Positions 7,630 through 14,954 of a stretch of DNA of 23,724 bases are shown here, piece by piece. Source of the stretch: CAYWNK01 sp047639615. GTDB lineage: Bacteria; Planctomycetota; UBA1135; GCA-002686595. A program made the translations under genes and the position numbers. The notes beneath the pieces were generated by a model, which had not been told where the DNA came from, ran no database searches, and saw only the letters and a program-made list of their open reading frames with translations. Positions within the stretch are counted from its first letter, which is position 1; the number at the start of each line of letters is the position of its first letter. The stretch lies in the NCBI GenBank assembly GCA_047639615.1, contig JBLIOL010000043.1, positions 1 to 23,724 on the forward strand. The letters run 5' to 3'.

Positions 7630-8309
7630 GCATCGCGGTCATCGTGCCCGTCCTCGACGACGCCGAACCCCTAGAGAGCTGCCTCACGGACCTAGCCCAG
7701 GCAACGAAGCCCTTAGAAGTGCACGTGGTCGATGGCGGCCAGTGCCAACGCAGCCAGGAGCTAGCCGCAGCCCACGGCGTGAATTACCACCGGAGCGCGC
7801 CCGGCCGCGGCCCCCAGCAGAACCTCGCCGCCGCCGCCGCCGTCAGCCCCTGGCTTTGGTTCCTGCACGCGGACACGCGCCTGCCCCGCGAGGCCATCGA
7901 CGCCCTGCAAGCCCACTGCGCCACGGCCGCCCCCGGGTGGGGTTGCTTCCGCCAGCACATCGCGCACCCGCACTGGAGCATGCGCATCATCGAAGCCGGC
8001 GCCAACCTGCGCGCACGCCTGGGCTTGCCCTACGGCGACCAAGGCATCTTCGCGCACCGCGATTGCTTCCGTACCGCAGGCGGCTTTCCAAACGAGCCCT
8101 TCCTAGAAGACCTCGCACTAGCCAAGTCCCTGCGCAAGCAAGGCCGCCCCAGCATCCTCTCACCCACCATCACCAGCGACGGCCGCCGCTGGCAGCAGCT
8201 AGGCATCGCGCGCACCACCTGGCGCAACTGGCGCATCCTCGCCATGCACCTCAGCGGTAGCCGCAACACCGCGCGCATGTCCACCATCTACACGGGCCCC
8301 AAAAAGTAA
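7626..8309 (+). CDS. Family 2 glycosyltransferase (TIGR04283-like, rSAM/selenodomain-associated type)
   Basis: The 227-residue product is a compact GT-A fold glycosyltransferase, predicted to transfer a sugar from a nucleotide donor in the cytoplasm. It begins SIAVIVPVLDDAEPLESCL, the standard donor-binding strand, then has VHVVDGG, a glycine-rich GRGPQQNLAAAA, the metal-binding region FLHADTRLP, and the pair YGDQGIFAHRDCF and GGFPNEPFLEDLAL. This combination, with the terminal SDGRRW segment, matches the small class annotated as transferase 2, rSAM/selenodomain-associated. It starts with GTG overlapping the ATPase stop. It has no membrane helices. The acceptor is unknown; coupling to an ABC ATPase hints at glycoconjugate synthesis and export. 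Confidence 0.85.
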   Translation: MSIAVIVPVLDDAEPLESCLTDLAQATKPLEVHVVDGGQCQRSQELAAAHGVNYHRSAPGRGPQQNLAAAAAVSPWLWFLHADTRLPREAIDALQAHCATAAPGWGCFRQHIAHPHWSMRIIEAGANLRARLGLPYGDQGIFAHRDCFRTAGGFPNEPFLEDLALAKSLRKQGRPSILSPTITSDGRRWQQLGIARTTWRNWRILAMHLSGSRNTARMSTIYTGPKK

Positions 8310-8362
8310 GCGGCCGCCACCCCCGGTCAGGAGCAGCAGCCGCCGCGTTCACTCGCAAGGCA

Positions 8363-10933
8363 TCACTCGCAGAAGGTGATGCTCAAGGCGTCCGAGAAGT
8401 TGAAGTTCGCGCCGCCCGCAGCCGGGTCGCGATACCAGAACTGGAAGTACCAAGTGTCCCCAGGAAGCACCTGCGCCGCGGGCTCCGGGGGTGACGACAG
8501 GTCCAGTGCATAGTTCAGCGTTCCGAGGAAGTCCGACTGCACGGGCGCAAGGCGGTAAGCGCTACCTCCCACGCAAATAGTGCCATTGCCCACGGGAGCG
8601 TTGTTCGGAGCCGTTCCGTAGAACCACAGGCCGAACTCATTGGCGGGCAGTCCGCCCATGACGAACACCAGGTCATTGCTCGCCACCGAGACCGACCCCT
8701 GCGTGAAGACTACGGTCCCCGTAACGCTAAAGCTGTTAGGTGCACCCTCGCAGATGACGACAGGCTCCAAGCAAGGCGTACCGCCCAGCCCCGAAGTGCC
8801 GCGCACCACCAGCGAAAAGTCCACGTCCATCGCTGCAGTCTCCACGTGTCCGTCCTGGTTGACCTCGTCGGCGAAGACTTGGATGGTCCAAGTACCCGCT
8901 TCCGGGTTATCGATGAACACGTTCTCGATCGGGTCTTTCGTGTTGGAGGACCCGCCCGAGCTTGAAGTGTTGTCCTGGCGCAAGCCGTTGTTGCCCCAGT
9001 AGACCGAGACGCCGCCGGGCGAGGTCACGCGCAGGGAGAGATCGTTGATGCGGTGGATCGAAGACGATGTCGTTCCAGGTAGATCGAGATAGACCAACGT
9101 AACGGCGAGCTCCGGCGTGTTCGCGTCCACGGCGATGGGATACACGGCACTGCTGAACTCGGTCAGCACGTCCTCCTCGTTCACAATGAACATGTCATCG
9201 CGCGCGCTGTAGAGATTTTCGACGTTGGCGCGTCCCCAACCCTGGTGCGTGCGCGTCAGATCCGAGTTCTGCCCGTTGAAGTCATAACGCGCAGCCGAGT
9301 TGATCATCAACGCGCGCGCCGTCGTCGCCTTCGGGCGACTATCGAAAACCGTCGCCGCCGGCGTGTTGCCGAAGATGCCCGCGTGCCACATCTCGTACAT
9401 CAAACCGAAGTAGCCAGCCGTCATGGGCGTGGCCGCGCTCGTACCACCGAACTGGGTTGAGCCACCGCCAGCTTGGGGCGCGAGGATACTGTCGTACCAG
9501 TAGGACAGATCGGGCTTGATGCGCCCATCGGAAGCCGGACCGATGCTGCCAGCGCCGGCCCAAGCATCGTCGTTCGTGTTGAGCGTGTCCTGGTGGCGAA
9601 TACCACCCACCGAGACGATGTTCTTAGCCCAAGCCTGCGGCCGCGAGGAGGTGTTCCCCGTATTGCTCTGACTCTGGAAGATGACGATGTCGTTGTCGAA
9701 CAGGATGTCGTCCATCTCCATCGAAGTGGAGTTGTAGTTCGACGTCAGTCCGGTACCCCAGGAGTTGGTCTGGAACACGGCGAAGTAGGGGGCTGCCAGC
9801 AACTGGGCCGTATGTGCGTAGCGGTTCCCGACGTTGTTGTAGCTAGCAAAGATGCCCTGGCCATCCGGCAACAGTCCGCGCCGCGTTGCCAGACCGGCAC
9901 CATCGCCAAACACAATGCCCGTCACGGGCGTACCGTGCGTCGCTCCACCGGAATTGCCCCCGTGCGCGATGACCGGGTTCGACTGCAGGTCCGGGTGACC
10001 GAAGTCCAAGTTCCCGTCCATAGCCTCGGCGCGCACACCAACGCCGGTGAAGCCGGCCATGGTCTCGATGGCATTCGCACCACCATCGTTGCGCACCTTG
10101 TTCATGTCCTCTTCCGGCGCGCTCCAGCGATCGATCCAGAAGACCTCGTCCCAAGCCGCCGCCTGACGCACCTGCTCGGGCGTCATGGTCGCCTCCAAGC
10201 GATAGCCATCCGGATACTGCGTCTCGATCAGCGCACCCAAACCACGCAACCGCGAAGCCACGACACCTTTCATCAGGGGACCGCGATCAAGCACCTGCAC
10301 GTAATAGCGCTGCGTGGGCAAGTTGCCCTCCACCAAGCCGGCCAACACTTCATGCTCAAGCCTATAGCTCGCGCGATAGGGTCCAACCCAACGCACCATG
10401 GGCAGCTCGCCCACACGCGCGGCCGTGGCCTCATCCATGCGCACCACATGCGCTTGATGAGGCATGAAGTGCAACACCTCGGCACCTTCCGCACGCAGCG
10501 CCTCGCGGTAGGCCTCAATGCCTTGCGTATGGAACTGCACGATGAAGAGCTGGCCCGAAGCCTCGAGCCCGTCCACCGTTTCCGGCGCTAGCCCCGCAAG
10601 CGGATCAAAACTCCCGCGCTGCAAGTCCACCGTCGGCACCACATCGCGCACGCGCCCGAAGGCGCTATCCGCACTGGGCTGAATGCGATAGCGCTCAACT
10701 ACGCCGTTCGCGCTCTGCTCGCTCCACAGCGCCACGAACACGTCAGCATCGCCGGCGTCGATACGCCGCAGATCACTGATCGCCCCTTCGCCCACATGCA
10801 GTAGGCGGCCGTCGGCCAGACGAATCTCATCCGCATCCGGACGATGGATCAGCTGTAAATCAGCCGCTCCATCCTGAACCTGGACGCTAGTAGGAAGAAC
10901 ACAAAGAAGCAGCGGGACGAAGCTGGGAAGCAT
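8363..10933 (-). CDS. Secreted subtilisin-family (S8) serine protease with planctomycete-type C-terminal domain
   Basis: This 856-residue protein is a predicted extracellular S8 endopeptidase. A short hydrophobic N-terminus (LPSFVPLLLCVLP) is a probable signal peptide, although it lacks N-terminal basic residues. Residues about 125-285 resemble two tandem propeptide/inhibitor-I9-like units (LFIVQFHTQG and YYVQVLDRGP). The catalytic triad is visible: Asp306 in EAMDGNLD, His333 in HGTPVTGI and Ser499 in GGTSAATPM, so the enzyme should be active. A beta-rich P-domain-like region (about 590-720) contains ITSPGG-like and GTWTIQVF blocks. The last 100 or so residues (FGLWFYGTAP; GDTWYFQFWYRDP) form the domain I associate with planctomycete exported proteins. 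The gene stands alone and is convergent with the glycosyltransferase. Confidence 0.92.
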   Translation of the reverse strand: MLPSFVPLLLCVLPTSVQVQDGAADLQLIHRPDADEIRLADGRLLHVGEGAISDLRRIDAGDADVFVALWSEQSANGVVERYRIQPSADSAFGRVRDVVPTVDLQRGSFDPLAGLAPETVDGLEASGQLFIVQFHTQGIEAYREALRAEGAEVLHFMPHQAHVVRMDEATAARVGELPMVRWVGPYRASYRLEHEVLAGLVEGNLPTQRYYVQVLDRGPLMKGVVASRLRGLGALIETQYPDGYRLEATMTPEQVRQAAAWDEVFWIDRWSAPEEDMNKVRNDGGANAIETMAGFTGVGVRAEAMDGNLDFGHPDLQSNPVIAHGGNSGGATHGTPVTGIVFGDGAGLATRRGLLPDGQGIFASYNNVGNRYAHTAQLLAAPYFAVFQTNSWGTGLTSNYNSTSMEMDDILFDNDIVIFQSQSNTGNTSSRPQAWAKNIVSVGGIRHQDTLNTNDDAWAGAGSIGPASDGRIKPDLSYWYDSILAPQAGGGSTQFGGTSAATPMTAGYFGLMYEMWHAGIFGNTPAATVFDSRPKATTARALMINSAARYDFNGQNSDLTRTHQGWGRANVENLYSARDDMFIVNEEDVLTEFSSAVYPIAVDANTPELAVTLVYLDLPGTTSSSIHRINDLSLRVTSPGGVSVYWGNNGLRQDNTSSSGGSSNTKDPIENVFIDNPEAGTWTIQVFADEVNQDGHVETAAMDVDFSLVVRGTSGLGGTPCLEPVVICEGAPNSFSVTGTVVFTQGSVSVASNDLVFVMGGLPANEFGLWFYGTAPNNAPVGNGTICVGGSAYRLAPVQSDFLGTLNYALDLSSPPEPAAQVLPGDTWYFQFWYRDPAAGGANFNFSDALSITFCE

Positions 10934-11207
10934 GGTGGCAAGTGCAGGGGAAGACTGAAGCGCAAGACGACCCGCAGCATCCGCTACAGGTCGCCTCAGA
11001 GGTTAATCCAAGCACTCCAGTCCTGCTGGCCGCGTGTCACATGCTGAACCCGGGCAGGACATGGCGCTCCGGATCGGCCACCAAGGCCTCGTAGCTGTCC
11101 TGATCCACGAAGAGGTAGGTCACCTTCTCGTACTCATAGCGCGGGCCATCGTCCCTAGGCCGAAAGCGCTGCTTGGTTACCGGATCCGTCACCAGGCCGC
11201 AGTAGCG

Positions 11208-11317
11208 CACCACGTCACCACGTCACCACGCCACCACGCCACCACGCCACCACGTCACCGCATCACCGCGTCACCACGTCACCGCGTTACCGCGTCACCG
11301 CGTCACCGCGTCACCGC
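11208..11317. repeat. 8-bp tandem repeat array (CACCRCGY), 13 units plus a partial
   Basis: Thirteen consecutive 8-bp units can be read, mainly CACCACGT, CACCACGC and CACCGCGT, with single-base variants (CACCGCAT, TACCGCGT), followed by a partial CACCGC. On the coding strand of the surrounding pseudogene the unit is ACGYGGTG. Eight is not a multiple of three, so copy-number change shifts the frame, and intact GTGACGCG units supply a TGA stop within three units in every phase. There are no spacers, so it is not a CRISPR array. The left half is richer in CACCAC units and the right half in CACCGC, suggesting local duplication. Confidence 0.95.
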
Positions 11318-11460
11318 TGAAGCATTGGCGCGCCGTCGTATCGGCAAAGAGGTAGGTCTCGTAGTTCACCCGATACGCGAAGGTGCCATCCACGATGGCC
11401 TGGCTATCCGGGTCCATGTAGCACGCATACTTTAATCCACCGCGTTGCAGATAACCGGGC

Positions 11461-11479
11461 ACGTCTTGCACGAAGACGT
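11461..11479 (-). promoter_or_regulatory. Stem-loop 13 nt after the in-frame TGA (SECIS-like)
   Basis: On the minus strand, ACGTCTT and AAGACGT form a perfect 7-bp stem with the 5-nt loop CGTGC. The stem begins 13 nt and the loop 20 nt after the TGA at 11495-11493. That distance, and a G among the first two loop bases, meet the loose geometric criteria for bacterial SECIS elements. The repeat also follows simply from the two Asp-Val codon pairs it encodes, so chance is quite possible. Confidence 0.2.
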
Positions 11480-11781
11480 CGGGGCAAGGGGTTCAGCAAG
11501 AGCCAACCGGCTCGCCGTTCACGTACAGCGGCGACACCTTCGGATTGAGCCGATTGCCCAACTTGATGGCGCAGGAATCATTGGCCGACACCTGCCCGTC
11601 CAAATAGCGCAGCCGGTAGTGCCCCGGATCCCCGCCCTTAACCGCAAAGACGCCATCGCCGGAATAGCTCCGTATGCCCGTCGAACCACAGCCAAACAAC
11701 AAACCCACAACCAGCCCCAAGGCTGCCTTCCGAAGATCACAAACGCTCATGCCCAAGGCCAACAACCATGGGCCCGAAGCG

Positions 11782-12174
11782 TTAGCAGGGACCCTTGATC
11801 GGAATCGGTTTGAAGTTCTCGTCCACCGCCACCATGGTCACCTGAGCCTCGGTCACGTACTCACAATCCTGCGCGCCAAAACGCCGCTGCGCCCAAACCG
11901 ACACCTTGACGGTGATCGACGAACGCCCCAGCCGCAGGGTCTCCCCAAAGAAGGAGACCAAGTCGCCCATATACACCGGCGCCTTAAAGTCCACCTTGTC
12001 CATGGACACGGTGACCACGCTGCCGCAGTGATGCTTATGAGCCTCCACCGCCGCCGCGAGGTCAATCTCCGACAGAATCACCCCCCCAAAGATCGTGCCC
12101 ACGGCATTGGTGTCACGGGGCATCATCACCCGCCGAATGGCAGGCATGGATTCAGAGGGATAGCTGTGCGTCAT
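11782..12174 (-). CDS. Acyl-CoA thioesterase, hotdog fold (YciA-like)
   Basis: The 130-residue product is a hotdog-fold thioesterase predicted to hydrolyse acyl-CoA to free acid and CoA in the cytoplasm. The key block is MPRDTNAVGTIFGGVILSEID (about residues 18-38), the YciA/BACH-type active-site region with the Asn and the IFGG turn leading into the central helix. Next come VVTVSMDKVDFKAPVYMGDLV and SVWAQRR, with a short Val/Ala-rich final strand (AQVTMVAVDEN). The length is normal for YciA-like enzymes. The ATG at 12174 gives a short N-terminal lead. It may share a transcript with the broken lipoprotein gene downstream. Chain-length preference cannot be read from the sequence. Confidence 0.88.
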   Translation of the reverse strand: MTHSYPSESMPAIRRVMMPRDTNAVGTIFGGVILSEIDLAAAVEAHKHHCGSVVTVSMDKVDFKAPVYMGDLVSFFGETLRLGRSSITVKVSVWAQRRFGAQDCEYVTEAQVTMVAVDENFKPIPIKGPC

Positions 12175-12194
12175 GGTCGTTCTCTCTCAAGCGA

Positions 12195-12330
12195 AGTGAG
12201 CGTCGAGCCCCCTCTGTAACACGCCCCCGCAACACTTCGAGAACCCCTTTGAAGAAGTACCCTCCACCGGCGACTTCTTGAAGTACCAAGTAGCAAGCCC
12301 GGCCTACCAGCCGGCGCGAGCTAGCTTGAA
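12195..12330 (-). pseudogene. Decayed second copy of the 3' end of an alpha/beta hydrolase gene
   Basis: Translating the minus strand here gives YLVLQEVAGGGYFFKG, then VLEVLRGRV and ARRSLR. This matches the end of the intact hydrolase at 12676-13302 (HLELQEIAGEGHFFKG, ALDDLRARV, ARRSLG) almost residue for residue. The DNA aligns over about 100 bp, with identical blocks such as CTTTGAAGAAGT and CCGGCGA on the plus strand. The catalytic His of the intact copy is Tyr here. Upstream, similarity persists only at a CTAGCTT block, with extra sequence between. No start or upstream domain remains. It is most likely the tail of a lost paralogue, directly upstream of the thioesterase start. Confidence 0.75.
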
Positions 12331-12337
12331 CTCGGGG

Positions 12338-12667
12338 TCACCTGGCAACGGAAAGCGACCCACCTCTAACACGGCGGCCTCGCCGATCGTCGATCCTGGC
12401 ATGGAGCCCCACACCGAGGTGCCAACCGGCCTCCGAGCCGTGGACCCGAACGAACACAACATCGCCATGGATCAGCCAATAGGCGTCCACACCGAGGCAG
12501 TCGCTTGGTGACATTCCAAGCTTGCCTACGAGGCAGTGGTCATCTGAGAAGGGATGCAAGGTCACGGATTCCCCGACTCCCACCGGATGAACAAGTGGGC
12601 CATTCGGGTCACGACGCGCCCGATCCCGGAAGTCCCGGATCCTTGCATTGCGATGCCTAGCCACCAT
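12338..12667 (-). CDS. Orphan reading frame of uncertain reality
   Basis: A 109-codon frame fills the rest of the gap between the hydrolase remnant and the intact hydrolase. I recognise no family. The middle (VDAYWLIHGDVVFVRVHG, then WHLGVGL) has the look of real protein, but the ends are Arg-rich. Codon use includes several AGG, CGG, TCA and AGA codons that are rarer in neighbouring genes. It has no clear ribosome binding site, signal or membrane segment. It could be a small gene, a remnant of one, or chance. Confidence 0.3.
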   Translation of the reverse strand: MVARHRNARIRDFRDRARRDPNGPLVHPVGVGESVTLHPFSDDHCLVGKLGMSPSDCLGVDAYWLIHGDVVFVRVHGSEAGWHLGVGLHARIDDRRGRRVRGGSLSVAR

Positions 12668-12675
12668 GCTAGTCC

Positions 12676-13302
12676 CTAGCCTAGCGAGCGTCGGGCCCAG
12701 TCGTAAACGCGCGCGCGCAGGTCATCGAGGGCGCCTTTGAAGAAGTGGCCTTCGCCGGCGATCTCTTGCAGCTCTAGGTGCGCGGCTAGCTTGGGTAGGC
12801 GCTCTTGCAGGACGGCGAGGGTGCCGAAGTCGTCGAGCTCGGCCATGATGGCCAGGCCCGGCTGCGCCAGATCATCGGCGTAGGTGCAGTCATAGGCCAG
12901 GACCGGTAGGGCCACGAGCAGCACGCGTTCGATGCGCGCTTCACCCAGGGCCACGCGTACGGTCGTGCGCGAGCCGAAGGAGAAGCCGCCGGCCCAGAGC
13001 GGGAGGTCCGGGTAGCGCCGCTGGAGCTCGTCCAGAGCCGCGGAGAGATCCCCGTCCTCGGCGCCCTCCCCGTCGTGCTCGCCCTCGCTGGCGCCCACGC
13101 TGCGGAAGTTGAAGCGCAGGACGACGAGCCCCGCCTCCTGCAGCCCGCGCGCGCAGCGGTGCACCACGTTGTTGTCCATGTTGCCCCCGCCCCTGGGGTG
13201 CGGATGACACATGACTATGGCCGCCCGGGGCGCCTGGCCGCCTTCCGGTTCCCAGAGCACGCCTTCTAGGCGACCAACCGGTCCATCAAAACCAACCTGC
13301 AT
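12676..13302 (-). CDS. Alpha/beta hydrolase (COG2945-like)
   Basis: The 208-residue product is a small cytoplasmic alpha/beta hydrolase of the COG2945 type, whose substrates are generally unknown. Visible elements are the oxyanion region MCHPHPRGGGNMDNNVV (about residues 32-48), the strand LVVLRFNFRSVGASEG, the nucleophile elbow GGFSFGS with Ser108, an Asp pair in AELDDFG (157-158), and the catalytic His186 in GEGHFFKG. All triad members are therefore present. I chose the ATG at 13302 (MQVGFDGPVGRLEG), where homology begins; the frame is open further upstream, but that part overlaps the divergent permease and is Arg/Ser-rich. The start codon overlaps the permease start in a shared CATG. A decayed copy of its 3' end lies about 350 bp downstream. 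Confidence 0.88.
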   Translation of the reverse strand: MQVGFDGPVGRLEGVLWEPEGGQAPRAAIVMCHPHPRGGGNMDNNVVHRCARGLQEAGLVVLRFNFRSVGASEGEHDGEGAEDGDLSAALDELQRRYPDLPLWAGGFSFGSRTTVRVALGEARIERVLLVALPVLAYDCTYADDLAQPGLAIMAELDDFGTLAVLQERLPKLAAHLELQEIAGEGHFFKGALDDLRARVYDWARRSLG

Positions 13303-14773
13303 GGGGGAATACGTTAGCCTCGCGCACGTGATACGTCGCGCCCTGATTCTGGCACGCGCTCGGCTTGAGGGAGAATTCCTCGGGGAGCGACTGCCCATTG
13401 CACCGCTGCTCTTTGTGAGCTCGTTGTCGGCCCTATTTGGCTTGCTTACGCGCAATGCCCTGGGGCCCTATCCCTATGGGGTCTTTGCGCTGACCGTGGC
13501 GCTGGCTTTGACGGCCTTGCCGTTGTTGGGCGAGCTCGGGCCGCTGTTGCGCGCGGATCCGGCCAATGAGTGGGTTGGAGCACAACCGGTGCGGCCCAGT
13601 GAGCTGCGCTTGGCGCGCATCATGGTGTTGGGCTTGGCCTTGGTGGCGATCACCTGCGCGGTCTTGCTACCCATGTGCTTGCTGGCGCCGGGCGATGTAG
13701 GTTGGCTTGCGCGGGTGGGGCTGGTGGTGGGCGGCTTGGCGCAGACGGCGTTCTTGGCCGCGCTCATCCTGTGGGTGCAAGCGGCCTGCGCGGAACGGGC
13801 CGAGGGACTCTTGGTCGCCTTCCAGGCTGTGCTTCTGACGGGCGTCCTGGTGGGTCTCTTGAGCATGCTCGGTCACTTGGCCGGTATCGCTGCCTTTGAA
13901 GGTCCGAGCGGCGCGCTACTTAGCTATCCGCCAGCCTGGTTTGCTCTGCCCTTCGCTAGCGGCGAGTACGGACCCGCGCCCTGGTACGCCGCTGCGGCGC
14001 TGCTCTTCGCTGGGCTCACCTTCTTGGCCGCGCCCTTCCCCCCCGCGGCGCGCAACGCGTCCACGCGCAGCGCTCTGGGCTTCCTGCTGCATCCCTTGCG
14101 GCGCTTGGCCACGCGCATTTGGGTCAGGCCCGAAGAGCGCGCGGCCTTCGACTTGGCCTACGACGGGCTGCCCGCGGAGCGCGAGTTCGTCATTCGGACC
14201 TACCCACTGGTGGCCGTGCCGCTCGCATTCCTGATGCTCGGCGCCGACCCGAATACGCGCGACGGCCAGGGCCTCTTCGCGATCCTGCTCTTCGCACCCG
14301 CCACGTACCTGCCGGCACTCCTGCTCTTCGTGCCCGGCACGGCCACGCCGGATGCGCGCCACCTGCTCGATGTCTCGCCCCTGCGTCCGGTGGACGAGAT
14401 GCAAGGGGCGCTCAAGGCGGTGGCTCTGCGCTTCCTCGCGCCGCTACTGGTCTGCCTCTTCGCGCTGGTTGCCTTACGCGCGGACTTGGATCTAGCGCTG
14501 CGCTTGGGCCCGCCGGCCGCCCTCGCGGCGCTCTGGACCCTGCGCGTGCTCTGGAAGCGCTACGTGACCCTACCGCTGCTCTCCACGGCCCATAACGACC
14601 TTGGCTCAGCCTGGAACAACGACCTCACCGGCGGCATGTTCACGGTCGGGTTAGCCATGACGCTGCTGGCCCTGTTCACCTGGGTCAAAGTGCTTACGCC
14701 GGCGATGGGACTGGGAATCGGCGTTCTCGGTTTGCTCCTGGAATTGTCCTGGGGCCGCCGCGCACGGGCTTAG
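13301..14773 (+). CDS. Multi-pass membrane protein, probable ABC-2-type permease
   Basis: The 490-residue product is an integral membrane protein with roughly ten to twelve hydrophobic segments in two halves, joined by a soluble stretch around residues 260-310 (RRLATRIWVRPEERAAFDL). Each half carries a short cytoplasmic-looking block typical of ABC-2 exporters: EWVGAQPVRPSELRLAR near residue 90 and LLDVSPLRPVDEMQGALK near residue 360, similar to the LPVSRRELLLAK-type loops. No ATPase is adjacent. The ATPase at 6862-7629 lacks a permease and is a possible partner. Translation may start at the ATG at 13301, which overlaps the hydrolase start codon, or at the in-frame GTG at 13328. The family call is moderate and the substrate unknown. 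Confidence 0.7.
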   Translation: MGEYVSLAHVIRRALILARARLEGEFLGERLPIAPLLFVSSLSALFGLLTRNALGPYPYGVFALTVALALTALPLLGELGPLLRADPANEWVGAQPVRPSELRLARIMVLGLALVAITCAVLLPMCLLAPGDVGWLARVGLVVGGLAQTAFLAALILWVQAACAERAEGLLVAFQAVLLTGVLVGLLSMLGHLAGIAAFEGPSGALLSYPPAWFALPFASGEYGPAPWYAAAALLFAGLTFLAAPFPPAARNASTRSALGFLLHPLRRLATRIWVRPEERAAFDLAYDGLPAEREFVIRTYPLVAVPLAFLMLGADPNTRDGQGLFAILLFAPATYLPALLLFVPGTATPDARHLLDVSPLRPVDEMQGALKAVALRFLAPLLVCLFALVALRADLDLALRLGPPAALAALWTLRVLWKRYVTLPLLSTAHNDLGSAWNNDLTGGMFTVGLAMTLLALFTWVKVLTPAMGLGIGVLGLLLELSWGRRARA

Positions 14774-14815
14774 GGCGGTAGTATTCGGGTAGTAAGCGGA
14801 TCTATTACCGGCCAC

Positions 14816-14830
14816 AGAATCTCCGATTCT
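14816..14830. promoter_or_regulatory. Perfect inverted repeat upstream of the sigma factor gene
   Basis: AGAATC (14816-14821) and GATTCT (14825-14830) flank a TCC spacer, between the permease stop (14773) and the sigma factor. It could be an operator for the sigma-kinase unit or a weak hairpin ending the permease transcript. No T-run follows. Confidence 0.25.
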
Positions 14831-14954
14831 ATGGCGGGCCGAGGACTCTCGCCCGTTTGCCATCTGCCCTTCTTCCCAGGAGACCATGCAGATCATCGCT
14901 AAAATCCCCTGTCGCCCCGGTAGCTACCGAGGCGGTCTCTGCCCAGGTGACGCC

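Larger units (their letters stand above)
11037..11750 (-). pseudogene. Disrupted lipoprotein gene with two YHS-like segments
   Basis: An 85-codon frame (11750-11493) starts MSVCDLRKAALGLVVGLLFGC, a lipoprotein signal peptide with lipobox LFGC, and stops at a TGA (11495-11493). The same frame continues as credible protein: TPCPDVFVQDVPGYLQRGG, YACYMDPDSQAI, then YETYLFADTTARQCFSG. An 8-bp tandem array (11208-11317) breaks the frame there. Beyond it, a shifted frame continues as RYCGLVTDPVTKQRF, YEYEKVTYLFVDQ, ALVADPERH and ends PGFSM with TGA at 11039-11037. Both halves resemble YHS metal-binding domains (DPV, YxxxxYxF, adP). The simplest reading is a decayed gene for an exported YHS-like lipoprotein. 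TGA recoding as selenocysteine is discussed as a finding. It lies 31 nt downstream of the thioesterase gene on the same strand. Confidence 0.65.

Noticed and set aside
7520..8260. 246-codon Arg/Pro-rich frame overlapping the ABC and glycosyltransferase genes
   Set aside because: It is a shifted frame of the glycosyltransferase with typical GC-shadow composition.
9473..10591. 372-codon open frame on the plus strand
   Set aside because: It is antisense to the S8 protease, which has a complete catalytic triad. The composition is Arg/His-rich with no recognisable motif.
11208..11317. CRISPR-like array
   Set aside because: The units are 8 bp and strictly contiguous with no spacers, so it is a minisatellite.
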